Below, one piece after another: positions 10,160 to 19,525 of a stretch of 64,000 bases of DNA (its first letter is position 1; every line of letters starts with the position of its first letter). Location of the stretch: the NCBI RefSeq assembly GCF_002994635.1, contig NZ_PVNL01000032.1, forward strand, positions 16,092 to 80,091, written 5' to 3'. The notes under the pieces were generated by a model. The model was not told the DNA's origin. It worked only from the letters and a program-made list of their open reading frames with translations, and ran no database searches. The translations under genes were made by a program, and so were the position numbers. The DNA is from Enhygromyxa salina. Lineage in GTDB: Bacteria; Myxococcota_A; Polyangia; Nannocystales; Nannocystaceae.

Positions 10160-11365
10160 CTACTTGATGCCGCCTGCGACGTCGAAGATCGGCAGGTACA
10201 TGGCGATCAGCATGCCGCCGACGCCGACGCCGAGGAACACCAGGATCAGCGGCTCGAGCATGGCCGACATCGCGGCCACGGCAGCGTCGACCTCTTCTTC
10301 GTAGAAGTCGGCGATCTTCTGCAGCATGTCGTCCATGGCGCCGGTCTGCTCACCCACGCCGATCATCTGCACGACCATGGGCGGGAAGATGCCGGTCTCG
10401 AGCAGCGGCGAGGCGATGTCCTTGCCCTCGGACACCTTCTCGCGGGCGTAGAGGATGCCCTTTTGGATCACGGCGTTGCCGGCCGTGCGCGCGACGATGT
10501 CCATCGCGTCGAGGATCGGCACGCCCGAGGCGAGCAGCGTGCCCAGGGTTCGCGTGAACCGGGCGACGGCGCCCTTGCGCACCACGTTGCCGAAGATCGG
10601 CAGCTTGAGCAGCATGCTGTCCCACATGTACCGGCCCTGCTCGGTCCGCTTGAACGCCGAGATGCCAAACCCGGCGGCGACGACCAGCGGGATCAGGATC
10701 AGCGCGTTGCCGGTGATGAAGTGGCTGATGCCCAGCACCACCCGGGTTGGACCCGGCAGCGAGCCGGCCCCGAGATCCTTGAACATGGTCTCGAAGGTGG
10801 GCAGCACGAAGGTCATCATGATGATCATGACGCCGACGCCGACGATGACGATCGCGGTCGGGTAGACCAGCGCGCCGCGGACCTGCCGAGCGAGCTTGGC
10901 CGACTTCTCGAGGTAGGTCGCCATCCGGCGAAAGATCAGGTCCAAGATGCCGCCGGCCTCGCCCGCGGCGACCAGGTTCGAGAACAGCTGGTCGAACACC
11001 TTGGGGTGCTTGGCCATCGACTCGCTCAGCGACTTGCCCGACTCCACGTCGGCCTTGACCTTGGCCAAGATCCCGCCGAAGTGCTTGTTCTCGGCCTGGG
11101 ACGAGAGCATGTCCAGGCACTGCACGAGCGGAAGGCCGGCGTCGACCATGGTCGAGAAGGTGCGGGTGAAGACGACGAGATCCTTGAGCGAGACCCCCGA
11201 GCCGAGCGTGGGCAGCTTGAGCGCGACCGGCTTCTTCTTGACGCTGTTGATGACCATGCCCTGCGCGGACAGGCGCTCACGGACCGAGCCCTCGTTGTCG
11301 GCTTCCATGGTGCCCGAGCGGTGCTCGCCCGCGCGTGTCGATGCTTCCCAAATCCACGCTGCCAT
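10160..11365 (-). CDS. pilC: Type IV pilus inner-membrane platform protein PilC
   Basis: The 401-residue protein has two type II secretion F domains (T2SSF), at about residues 60-190 and 265-390, each followed by hydrophobic membrane segments (for example LVYPTAIVIVGVGVMIIMM). Characteristic pieces are FTRTFSTMVDAGLPL and FTRTLGTLLASGVPILDAM. PilC is the inner-membrane platform that couples the PilB and PilT motor ATPases to pilus assembly and retraction. Its ATG shares one base with the pilT stop codon (TGATG), so translation is probably coupled. The length is normal for the family. Confidence 0.95.
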   Translation of the reverse strand: MAAWIWEASTRAGEHRSGTMEADNEGSVRERLSAQGMVINSVKKKPVALKLPTLGSGVSLKDLVVFTRTFSTMVDAGLPLVQCLDMLSSQAENKHFGGILAKVKADVESGKSLSESMAKHPKVFDQLFSNLVAAGEAGGILDLIFRRMATYLEKSAKLARQVRGALVYPTAIVIVGVGVMIIMMTFVLPTFETMFKDLGAGSLPGPTRVVLGISHFITGNALILIPLVVAAGFGISAFKRTEQGRYMWDSMLLKLPIFGNVVRKGAVARFTRTLGTLLASGVPILDAMDIVARTAGNAVIQKGILYAREKVSEGKDIASPLLETGIFPPMVVQMIGVGEQTGAMDDMLQKIADFYEEEVDAAVAAMSAMLEPLILVFLGVGVGGMLIAMYLPIFDVAGGIK

Positions 11366-12471
11366 CAGTATCCCCGGTCTTTTCGTTGGATGTGCGACAG
11401 GCCCTTGCCCGCCTTGAGCATGGAGTCGAGCTCTGCCGGCTGACTCGAGCGTGCCATGGCTTCTTCGCGCTCGAGTTGATCCGTGAGCACGAGCTCGGCG
11501 AGCGATTGGTTGAAGGTCTGCATGCCGTGCTCACCCTGGCCAACCTGCATCTGCGAGTAGATCTGGTGGACCTTGTCTTCGCGGATCAGGTTGCGGATCG
11601 CGGGGGTTGGGATCATGACCTCGACCGACAGCACCCGACCGCCGCCCTTCTTGGGCAGCAGCGCCTGACAGACCACGCCCTCGAGCACAAAGCTCAGCTG
11701 CGCGCGGATCTGGCTCTGCTGGTGGGGAGGGAACACGTCGATGATGCGGTTGATGGTCTGCAGCGCGCTGTTGGTGTGCAGCGTGCCGAAGGTCAAGTGA
11801 CCGGTCTCGGCCACGGTCAGCGCGGCCCCGATCGTCTCGGGGTCACGCATCTCGCCGATCAGGACCACGTCGGGATCTTGGCGAAGGATCGACTTGAGCG
11901 CGCGCGTGAAGCTGACCGAGTCGGACCCGATCTCACGCTGGTTGACCAGGCACTTCTGATGCTGGTGGATGTACTCGATCGGATCTTCGAGCGTGATGAT
12001 GTGCTCGCGCCGCTCGCGGTTGATCAGGTCGAGCATCGCCGCGAGCGTGGTGCTCTTGCCCGAGCCGGTCGGACCGGTGACCAGGACCATGCCGCGCGGC
12101 TTCTCAGCCAGCTCCTTGATGATCACCGGGAGCTTGAGCTCGCCGAAGGTACGGATCTGGTAGGGGATCAGCCGAAACGCCCCTGCGACCGCGCTCTTTT
12201 GCATGTAGAGGTTGGCGCGGAACCTGGCCAGACCCTTGACGCCGAACGAGAGATCGAGCTCTTGCTCCTCCTCGAACCGGTGCTTTTGCTTGTCGGAGAG
12301 GATCGAGTAGCACAGCGACTTGCAGTCGTCGGGGCTAAACGGCGGCGTGCGCAGCGGGACCAGGCGCCCGTCGAGGCGCAGCATCGGCGGTGACGCGGTG
12401 GTGACGTGGAGATCCGTCGCCCCCTGATCGAGCATGGCCTTGAGGAGCTGATGAAGGTTGGGGATCGACAT
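11365..12471 (-). CDS. pilT: Type IV pilus retraction ATPase PilT
   Basis: The protein has 368 residues from the ATG at 12471. An in-frame ATG at 12519 would add 16 residues that do not fit the family, whose proteins begin near MSIPNLHQLLKAML. It contains a Walker A motif GPTGSGKST (about residue 133), an Asp box / Walker B region (DPDVVLIGEMRD), a His box (GHLTFGTLHTNSA) and the PilT signature AIRNLIRE near the C-terminus. It is a hexameric ATPase that depolymerises the pilus for twitching or social motility. It heads the pilT-pilC-pilS unit; pilB, the extension ATPase often found next to pilT, is absent here. Confidence 0.96.
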   Translation of the reverse strand: MSIPNLHQLLKAMLDQGATDLHVTTASPPMLRLDGRLVPLRTPPFSPDDCKSLCYSILSDKQKHRFEEEQELDLSFGVKGLARFRANLYMQKSAVAGAFRLIPYQIRTFGELKLPVIIKELAEKPRGMVLVTGPTGSGKSTTLAAMLDLINRERREHIITLEDPIEYIHQHQKCLVNQREIGSDSVSFTRALKSILRQDPDVVLIGEMRDPETIGAALTVAETGHLTFGTLHTNSALQTINRIIDVFPPHQQSQIRAQLSFVLEGVVCQALLPKKGGGRVLSVEVMIPTPAIRNLIREDKVHQIYSQMQVGQGEHGMQTFNQSLAELVLTDQLEREEAMARSSQPAELDSMLKAGKGLSHIQRKDRGY

Positions 12472-12666
12472 CGAGGCGATTCGGTTTCCAGGGTACCGAG
12501 GGTGGAGCGCTTTGGCCAACTAGTTGTCGTTGTCGGTGCTGGCCGACCCACGCAGGCTGCAGCGGCGTTCCCGGCTGCGCGAATTGGCGCCACGCAGGGC
12601 AGCCGCCGACCTCGGGTGCACGCGTGAGCAGGAGCGTTGGCCAACCCGGGCGGGTCTGTCACGCGC

Positions 12667-13839
12667 TCAGCGGGCGGAGAACTTGACTGCGTGGCGTGGG
12701 GCGTCGGGCTCGGCGAAGCGCAGCAGGGCCTCGGCCTCGTCGGTCAGGGCCGCGCGCTGGCGCTTGTCGAGCTCGATGAACGCCGACAGGGCCACGGTCG
12801 CGGCCTGCTTGCTGCGCTCGAGCTTCCAGGTGCCGGCGACGAAGCCGTCGATCAGGAAGGTCGCGCTGACCTGTAGGTTCTTGCTGACGATCGCCTTGCG
12901 GTGCTCGTCGGCGATGATCCGGGTCCGGTCGGCGTGCGACAAGACCAGGTTGTCGAACGCGGGGATCAAGCGCGCGGGCGCGTCGACATCGGGGTCGGGT
13001 CGGGGCGCCCGGGGCAGATCGAACAGCTCGCGGCCCCGCTCGTCGCGAACACGGCGAAGCTTGGGTCGCAGCTGGTCGAACACCGCGCGCAGGCCCGAGA
13101 GCCCGGACCAGACCTGGGCGTCGGCGGGCGTCGCGGGGCCGAACGCGGCGAGGTAGCGGCGGACCAGCGTACTGGGATCAGGGTTGGGATCAGGGTTGGG
13201 ATCTGAATTGGGATCTGGGTTGGGATCTGGGCTTAGACCTGGCTCGGCGGACGGCTCGGCGCCCAGCCACTCGCTGGCCAGGCAAGAGTCGGCGCTCGCG
13301 GGGAACCCCCACGGGCTGTCGTCGGGCACCTGGACCAGCGGGATCAGGTTGCGCACCGCGTAGCCCATCATGCGTGGGTCGGCCTCGGGGAACCGAGCGG
13401 CGAGCTGCTCCCGCAACCGCGCGAAGGTCATGGGTGCGCCGCTGAGGCACTCGCGCGCGGCCGCGACGATCGGATCGAGCTCGACGCCATCGAGCCGCTT
13501 GCGCAGCGCCGAGCGCATGGCCGACTCGAGCGCGGGCTGGATCCCTGGGCGCAGCGCCACGTAGTCGGTGGCGCGCATCAGGTGCAAGGTCGAGCGCATC
13601 ATGGTCACGCGCACGAGCTTGCGCGCGCGCAGCTGGCTGCGAAGCTGCTCGGGCGTGAACGACTCGAGCCGCGTCCACAGCCCAATGAAGGGCGGCTGCG
13701 CGACCTGAGCCTGCAGGCCGACCAGCGCCGACGTGGCACGCAGGGCCGTGGTGGGTTCGCGGCGCAACAATAGCTGACGGGCGAGCAAGGCCCGATTGAG
13801 CGCGCGTTGACTCATGGTCACTTCGGCCATCCGCGGCAC
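12667..13839 (-). CDS. Winged-helix DNA-binding domain protein (AlkX/YcaQ-like, HTH_42)
   Basis: The 390-residue protein resembles the winged-helix family PF06224 / COG3214, whose best-studied members (AlkX, AlkZ/YcaQ) are DNA glycosylases acting on alkylated or cross-linked DNA. Family-like pieces are the start ALNRALLARQLLLRR, LVGLQAQVAQPPFIGLW, and a central MRSTLHLMRATDYVALRP. The C-terminal half includes RGRELFDLPRAPRPD and a GTWKLERSK segment. The middle holds an Asp-Pro-Asn repeat (about residues 204-224) encoded by tandem 12-bp units. The start may be a few codons downstream of 13839. It is divergent from the thioredoxin-like lipoprotein gene. Glycosylase activity is inferred only from family membership. 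Confidence 0.75.
   Translation of the reverse strand: MPRMAEVTMSQRALNRALLARQLLLRREPTTALRATSALVGLQAQVAQPPFIGLWTRLESFTPEQLRSQLRARKLVRVTMMRSTLHLMRATDYVALRPGIQPALESAMRSALRKRLDGVELDPIVAAARECLSGAPMTFARLREQLAARFPEADPRMMGYAVRNLIPLVQVPDDSPWGFPASADSCLASEWLGAEPSAEPGLSPDPNPDPNSDPNPDPNPDPSTLVRRYLAAFGPATPADAQVWSGLSGLRAVFDQLRPKLRRVRDERGRELFDLPRAPRPDPDVDAPARLIPAFDNLVLSHADRTRIIADEHRKAIVSKNLQVSATFLIDGFVAGTWKLERSKQAATVALSAFIELDKRQRAALTDEAEALLRFAEPDAPRHAVKFSAR
13163..13227 (+). repeat. Short 12-bp tandem repeat inside the winged-helix gene
   Basis: Five to six imperfect copies of a 12-base unit related to GGATCAGGGTTG follow each other. On the coding (minus) strand they give an Asp-Pro-Asn-Pro style run in the protein. 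Because the unit is a multiple of three, gain or loss of copies changes linker length without breaking the frame. Confidence 0.8.
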
Positions 13840-13897
13840 GATACACCCGCCTGGAGCCCCGTCTGGGGGGTGCTATTCTCGCGGCTCGGAGCCTGCC

Positions 13898-14689
<792 letters not shown>

Positions 14690-14690
14690 C

Positions 14691-15803
14691 ATGCGGCGCG
14701 GGCTGCTCGGGTGGTTGGTGTGCTTGGGCGCCTGCGTGCCAGCTTCGGCAGGCGAGTCGGCAGGCGAGTCGGCGACGTCGACCGAGGCCGGGGCCGAGTC
14801 CGAGTCCGAGACCGGTGAGCTCAGCCCCGAGGCCCAAGGTGCCGTGCTGTACGAGCAGTACTGCGGGTTTTGCCACGGTGACGAGGGGCAGGGCTACGCG
14901 GCGGACAACGCCAACGCGCTCAGCAACCAAGAATTCTTGCGCCTGGCCGACGAGGCGTTCTTGGCCGCGGCGATTCGCTACGGGCGACCCGGGACGTCCA
15001 TGTCGGCGTGGGGGCAGGTCAAGGCCGGGCCGCTGTCCGATGCGCAGATCGATCACCTCGTCGCGTACATCAAGTCGTGGCAGACCGTCCCCGACGCGGA
15101 CGTCGACGACTACGAGATCGACCCGGCCTCGTCGGTGATCCGGGGCGAGACCTACTACGGCGTGTATGGCTGCGACGAGTGCCACGGCGAGCAGGGCCGG
15201 GGCGGGACCTACATGACCCTCGAGAACCCGTGGTTCTTGACCATGGCCAGCGACGGATACCTGCGCGAGTCGATCGTGAGGGGGCGCCCCGGTACCCCGA
15301 TGGGCAGCTACGCCGACGGCGACATGGACGACCTCACGCCTGCGCAGATCGACGACGTGATCATGCTGATCCGCAGCTGGGAGCGCGAGCCCGACACCGA
15401 GCCGCTGCCGCCTTTCGTCCCTGACGTGTCGGATGCGGTGATCAACCCCGACGGGCCCGATCCCGAGTTCACGCTCGTCGATGGGCGCTACATCGGCGTC
15501 GACGCGGTCAAGGCCGCGCTCGATGCTGGCGCCAAGATGATCTTGCTGGACGCTCGGCCGCACGCGGACTTTGTCGAAGGTCACCTCGCGGGGGCGGTGT
15601 CGATCCCATTTTTCGACCTGGAGTTGGTCATCGACGAGCTGCCGCAGGACGTATGGATCATCAACTACTGCGGCTGCCCGCACGCGGTCTCGGGCCAGTC
15701 GTTTGACGCGCTCGATGCCGCCGGGTTTGGGCAGATCGCGGTGCTCGACGAGGGGTACTACGAGTGGGTCGAGCGCGGGTATCCGACCGCGCAGGGCGAG
15801 TGA
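14691..15803 (+). CDS. Dihaem cytochrome c fused to a rhodanese domain (putative lipoprotein)
   Basis: The protein has 370 residues. The ATG at 14691 follows the upstream stop immediately and gives a signal peptide with a Cys at its end (VCLGACVPAS). A low-complexity GESATSTEAGAESESETGE linker leads to two cytochrome c domains with CxxCH haem motifs, CGFCH (about residue 63) and CDECH (about residue 160), each followed by a plausible distal Met (GTSMSAW and GTPMGSY). The C-terminal 120 residues are a rhodanese domain (ILLDARPHADFVEGHLAGAV) whose active-site loop is NYCGCPHAVS. It suggests periplasmic sulphur oxidation or transfer linked to electron flow. The fusion is uncommon. The thioredoxin-like gene upstream fits a thiol or sulphur pathway. 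Confidence 0.85.
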   Translation: MRRGLLGWLVCLGACVPASAGESAGESATSTEAGAESESETGELSPEAQGAVLYEQYCGFCHGDEGQGYAADNANALSNQEFLRLADEAFLAAAIRYGRPGTSMSAWGQVKAGPLSDAQIDHLVAYIKSWQTVPDADVDDYEIDPASSVIRGETYYGVYGCDECHGEQGRGGTYMTLENPWFLTMASDGYLRESIVRGRPGTPMGSYADGDMDDLTPAQIDDVIMLIRSWEREPDTEPLPPFVPDVSDAVINPDGPDPEFTLVDGRYIGVDAVKAALDAGAKMILLDARPHADFVEGHLAGAVSIPFFDLELVIDELPQDVWIINYCGCPHAVSGQSFDALDAAGFGQIAVLDEGYYEWVERGYPTAQGE

Positions 15804-15808
15804 GGTGG

Positions 15809-16285
15809 CTACAGGGTCAGCAGCAACAAGAGGCCGCCGCCGAGCAAGACCAGGCCCATCAGCAACCACCACGTGATGTCGGTCGCGTCGCTGGACGTGC
15901 CGGCGAGCACGTCGTCGGCTCGCCGGCTCAGCTGCTTGGGTGGGTGCTCGATCCGCTCGTCGTCTCGAGGTGGGCGATCGACCAGCTCGACGACGACCAA
16001 CAGGTCGCCCGCGCGCCCGCCGTCGACCGCGGCGCCCTGACCCCGCAGCCGCAGCACCGCCCGCTCCGGCAGCTGCTCGGGCAGGTGCAGCTCGATCGTG
16101 TCGGGATCTTCTCCGTGCAGGACCACTCGCTCGAGCAGCTCGCCATCGGCGGCGATGCGTGCGGGGACGGGAGCGCGCAGCGTGGCCCCGAGCGCGACCC
16201 GAGGGATCTCCACGGTGACCCGCAGATCCGGCCCGCGCGGGAGCTCCCCGTCGTCGTCTTCGAACACGCTGCCGAGCTCGCCCAC
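15809..16285 (-). CDS. DnaJ C-terminal-domain-like protein with C-terminal membrane anchor
   Basis: The 158-residue protein starts at a GTG; the frame is closed by a stop 15 codons upstream. Residues 15-105 resemble one substrate-binding domain of DnaJ: LRVTVEIPRVALGATLRAPV corresponds to the usual strand around the Ala-Gly-x start, and VLRLRGQGA with GDLLVVVELV matches the Arg-Leu-x-Gly-x-Gly and GDLYV signatures. There is no J domain and no Zn finger. The last 20 residues (WWLLMGLVLLGGGLLLLL) form a single membrane helix right at the C-terminus, so the protein is tail-anchored with the chaperone-like domain in the cytoplasm. It is convergent with the cytochrome-rhodanese gene. The chaperone role is inference. 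Confidence 0.55.
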   Translation of the reverse strand: MGELGSVFEDDDGELPRGPDLRVTVEIPRVALGATLRAPVPARIAADGELLERVVLHGEDPDTIELHLPEQLPERAVLRLRGQGAAVDGGRAGDLLVVVELVDRPPRDDERIEHPPKQLSRRADDVLAGTSSDATDITWWLLMGLVLLGGGLLLLLTL

Positions 16286-16330
16286 CGTCGCAGTGTTACC
16301 GCCGACCCGCCCAACGGCAAGCGGGGCCTG

Positions 16331-16408
16331 CTAGAGCTCGGCGCACATCGCGAGCAGCACGATCACCGCGAACACGATCAACAGCAGCGCTCGCCGACGA
16401 CGGTGCAT
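16331..16408 (-). CDS. Putative 25-residue membrane microprotein
   Basis: A short frame from the ATG at 16408 encodes a positively charged start (MHRRRRALL) followed by one hydrophobic helix (IVFAVIVLLAM) and a short CAEL tail. This matches the layout of a bacterial single-span small membrane protein with the positive end inside. Its TAG stop is in the same frame as, and 45 bases before, the GTG start of the DnaJ-C-like gene. No strong ribosome binding site is visible, so expression is uncertain. Confidence 0.3.
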   Translation of the reverse strand: MHRRRRALLLIVFAVIVLLAMCAEL

Positions 16409-16457
16409 CACCCGATAGTAGGCGATGGGGGGTCATCGAAGTAGTACGATCCCTCTC

Positions 16458-17147
16458 ATGCGGATCTACCTGGTGCGGCATGGTGAGTCGCGCGGAAATG
16501 TCGACAAGGACGTGCACCGCGAGATGGCGGACCACGCGATCCCGCTGTCGAGCCGCGGGCACGAGCAGGCTGCCGCCGCCGGTCGGTACTTGGGCCAGGC
16601 GCTGGTGCAGCTGCGTGACGGTCCGTTCCAGGGCGCCCAGCCGCATGTCCGGCTGTGGGTCAGTCCCTATCGGCGTACCCGGGAGACGGCTGACGGGATT
16701 GAAGCCGGCGTCGCCGAGGCTGGCGGCTGGGTGACCGATCGCTGTGAGCACATGCTGCTGTGCGAGCAACAGTTTGGGCTGTTCGACGGTGTGCCTGACG
16801 AAGAGCTCGCCGAGCTGTTCCCGGCCGAGCACGCTCACTACGCCAAGCAAGAGGCGTTCGAGGGGCGCTTTTGGGCCCGCATGCCGCTCGGCGAGAGCCG
16901 CTTCGACGTCGCGACCCGTGTCCACCAGGCGTTCGGCACCTTCCACCGCGACGCCGAGCGGCACGGGATCGAGCACCTGATCGTGGTTTGCCATGGGGTG
17001 ACGCTGCGCGCGTTCCTGATGATGTGGCTGCACCGCTCCCCGGAGTGGTTCGAGGCCGAGCCCAACCCGCACAACTGCGCCGTGAGGCTGGTGGTGGGCT
17101 CGGAGGATCTGGGCACCGTGTTTCCTGGTTTTCCCCGCGAGGGCTGA
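16458..17147 (+). CDS. Histidine phosphatase family protein
   Basis: The 229-residue protein begins MRIYLVRHGESRGN, which carries the RHG motif with the phosphorylated His (residue 8) of the phosphoglycerate mutase-like / histidine phosphatase superfamily. A second conserved Arg region (SPYRRTRETA) and the distal HGVTLRAFLMM with the second catalytic His are also present. The family includes phosphoglycerate mutases, fructose-2,6-bisphosphatases and many broad phosphatases; the substrate cannot be told from the sequence. The ATG at 16458 was chosen because the motif begins there. The neighbours do not form an obvious operon with it. Confidence 0.9.
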   Translation: MRIYLVRHGESRGNVDKDVHREMADHAIPLSSRGHEQAAAAGRYLGQALVQLRDGPFQGAQPHVRLWVSPYRRTRETADGIEAGVAEAGGWVTDRCEHMLLCEQQFGLFDGVPDEELAELFPAEHAHYAKQEAFEGRFWARMPLGESRFDVATRVHQAFGTFHRDAERHGIEHLIVVCHGVTLRAFLMMWLHRSPEWFEAEPNPHNCAVRLVVGSEDLGTVFPGFPREG

Positions 17148-17301
17148 AAACAGATGGCCCGGATCTGGGCCACGGGGCGCGGGCGGGCTCGTCGAGCACG
17201 AATTAAAAGTGCCACACGAGGCCGCTGACGGGCAGTTTGATCGACCGCGAGCGACGCCACGCACGAGTCGTCTCGAGCCGCGCTGCTAGGTTCTGCCGGC
17301 C

Positions 17302-18303
17302 ATGACAACACGACCCCACGACGCCCTGTTCAAGTCCGCCTTCGAGCTCCCCGAGCACGCTGCGGCCCTGTTCTACGCGATCCTTCCCCCGGAGCTGCGC
17401 GACCTGATCGCCTGGGAGACGCTAAAGCGAGAGGCAGGCACGTTCATCGGCACACAGCTGGGCGATCGTCACAGCGACCTGGTGTTCTCGGCCACGCTGG
17501 GGGGCAAGCCGGTGCTGCTGTACCTGCTGCTCGAGCATCAGAGCACCAACCACCCGTATATGCCGCTGCGGATGCTCACCTACCTCGGGCTGGCCTGCGA
17601 GCGGCACATCAAGAAGAAGAAGGGCGGGCCGCTGCCGTTGATCATCCCGGTCGTCATCAGCCACGCACCGGGGGGCTGGACCGCGGCGACGACATTCGGG
17701 GAGCTGTTTGATCCGCACCCGGCAAGCGTGCCGGGGGTTGCCCGGCTGATCCCCAGCTTTTCGTTGTTGATCGAGGACCTCTCCACCCGCACGGACGAAG
17801 ACCTGCGTGATTGGGCGCAGTCGGCGTTCCCTCGGGTGGCGCTGTGGCTGCTTCGAGATGGCCGGGACGGTGAAGAGCTGCTGCGAAGCTTCGACCAGTG
17901 GGCGGCGGCGTTGACCTCGGTGATGCAGGCGACCAACGGGATGGAGGCGGTCGCGCAGTGTCTGCGCTACATCGCGTTGGTCAGCGGGAACGTGACGTTC
18001 GAGAACTTTCGTGCCAAGATCCGGGAGCAGATCCCCGCCGCCGAGGAAGTCGCCATGACAATCGCAGAAGAGCTACACCAAAAAGGACTGGAGACCGGTC
18101 TGGAGAAGGGCCGGGAAGAAGGTCGGCGAGAAGGTCGGCAAGAGGGTCGGGTAGGGGTGCTCGGGAAGCTCTCGAGCCTCAAGTTCGGTGGGATGCCGCC
18201 GGAGTACGCGGCGCTGATCGAGGCGGCGACCGACGAGCAGCTCGAGCGGTACATCGAGCGAATCCTGACCGCCGACACGATCGACGCGGTCTTTAGCGAC
18301 TGA
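17302..18303 (+). CDS. Rpn family recombination-promoting nuclease / putative transposase
   Basis: The 333-residue protein begins TTRPHDALFKSAFELPEHA, the typical N-terminus of the Rpn / Transposase_31 (PF04754) family. The PD-(D/E)xK core is visible as SDLVFSA (Asp59) and LLLEHQS (Glu78-x-Gln80). A charged basic segment (HIKKKKGG) follows. The C-terminal part contains a run rich in Glu, Gly, Arg and Lys (from KGLETGLEKGREEGRREG onward), the common flexible tail of this family. In Escherichia coli RpnA-E proteins are divalent-metal DNA endonucleases that raise recombination; in many genomes they are mobile and present in families. No terminal repeats were identified here. Confidence 0.85.
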   Translation: MTTRPHDALFKSAFELPEHAAALFYAILPPELRDLIAWETLKREAGTFIGTQLGDRHSDLVFSATLGGKPVLLYLLLEHQSTNHPYMPLRMLTYLGLACERHIKKKKGGPLPLIIPVVISHAPGGWTAATTFGELFDPHPASVPGVARLIPSFSLLIEDLSTRTDEDLRDWAQSAFPRVALWLLRDGRDGEELLRSFDQWAAALTSVMQATNGMEAVAQCLRYIALVSGNVTFENFRAKIREQIPAAEEVAMTIAEELHQKGLETGLEKGREEGRREGRQEGRVGVLGKLSSLKFGGMPPEYAALIEAATDEQLERYIERILTADTIDAVFSD

Positions 18304-18337
18304 CGCCCCCGCCCGCGTTCAAGCCCAACCCAAGAGC

Positions 18338-19519
18338 TTACCGCGCTGCGAGCAGGTGCTCGGCCGCAGCGACGCTGGCGGGGAGCTTCGCTCCGCAGTT
18401 CGCCAGCAAGACGATCGCCCGCCGTCCCGGTACGAACATCAACTCCGAAGCGAACGCGCCGTTGTTGCCGCTGTGTCCGTAGGCCGTGGTCCCATCCGCG
18501 AGCGTCCATGAGCGCAGGCCGTAGCCGTAGCGCTCGTCTCGATGTTGGCTCGGCGAACGCGTGTGGGCTGGAGGCAACGGCCCGCCGCGCTCGAGCATCG
18601 CCGCGGTCCCGGGGAGCTGGCTGCCTCCGAGCGCGAGCCCGAATTGTGCGAGGTCGGTCGCCGAGCCCAGCACACCTCCTGCAGGGTCCATCCAGCTGGG
18701 ATCACCTGGCATGAACTCGAGATCCTCGGCGACGCGGATCGGATGGCGATCCGGATCGTGCTCGAGATGACCACACGCCGCCGCGCTGGCCTGCTTTGCG
18801 TCCACGCGAAAGCTTGCCAGCCCCAGCGGCGCCGCGACGCGCTCGCCGACCAACGTCCGGTAGTCCTGCTCGGTCGCTGTGGTCAGCATCGCGCCGATCA
18901 CCGCATAGCCAGCGTTGCTGTAGTGGTACTCGCCCGGCGCCCCAGCGGCTTCACTGCGGGCCAGCGCTGCCAACCACGCGCCGTCGAGCGACACGAGCTG
19001 GGCAGGCTCGATCTCACCGAGCCCGCTGCGGTGAGACAGGAGCGCGGCGAGGGTTGGATCCGGCACGCCGGGCGCGTCAGCGCTGCTCGTGAGCGACACG
19101 CGGCCTTCCTCGACGAGCCCCAGCGTCAGCGCAGCGGTCACGGTCTTCGACACCGAGCCAAACCGAAACTGGGTGGTCGCGTCGATCGTGGTCGGCTCGC
19201 CAGCGCAGCGCACCCCCAGCTGTAGCTCGAACGGCGCGGCGCCGGGCTCGACGACTGCCAGCGCGAGCCCGGGGATGTCGCGCTCGACCGACTCGGCGCA
19301 CAGGGATCGGACCAGTGTATGAAATCGCGGCTCGACGCCGACCAGCGCTGCGTCGATGCACGCGCGCTTGCGAGTCGCGTCGGGATCGGGGTCGACCTCC
19401 GGCTTCGGAGAGCTCCGCTCGCCAGCACTCGACCGACCCACGTCGCGCCGCTCGTCGGCTTGCGACTGGCAGGCCGTGATCAGGATCAGCGCGGCGATGC
19501 TCCTGCGCACGACCAACAA
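18338..19519 (-). CDS. Serine beta-lactamase-like hydrolase, lipoprotein
   Basis: The 393-residue protein has a lipoprotein signal ending in LITAC (Cys17), then a charged linker and a class C beta-lactamase / DD-peptidase-like domain. Catalytic motifs are SVSK (Ser122 and Lys125, the SxxK pair), YSN (Tyr200), and HSG (around residue 352, in GHSGNNGAF). The family includes esterases, D-aminopeptidases and penicillin-binding proteins as well as AmpC-like enzymes, so antibiotic resistance should not be inferred. The location is probably the periplasmic or outer face. The next gene on the same strand, upstream, is the small acidic lipoprotein. Confidence 0.85.
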   Translation of the reverse strand: MLVVRRSIAALILITACQSQADERRDVGRSSAGERSSPKPEVDPDPDATRKRACIDAALVGVEPRFHTLVRSLCAESVERDIPGLALAVVEPGAAPFELQLGVRCAGEPTTIDATTQFRFGSVSKTVTAALTLGLVEEGRVSLTSSADAPGVPDPTLAALLSHRSGLGEIEPAQLVSLDGAWLAALARSEAAGAPGEYHYSNAGYAVIGAMLTTATEQDYRTLVGERVAAPLGLASFRVDAKQASAAACGHLEHDPDRHPIRVAEDLEFMPGDPSWMDPAGGVLGSATDLAQFGLALGGSQLPGTAAMLERGGPLPPAHTRSPSQHRDERYGYGLRSWTLADGTTAYGHSGNNGAFASELMFVPGRRAIVLLANCGAKLPASVAAAEHLLAAR

Positions 19520-19525
19520 TACACA

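Noticed and set aside
9926..11443. A 505-codon plus-strand open frame across pilS and pilC
   Set aside because: It is antisense to well-supported pil genes and is only open because of the high GC content; it has no domain or ribosome binding site.
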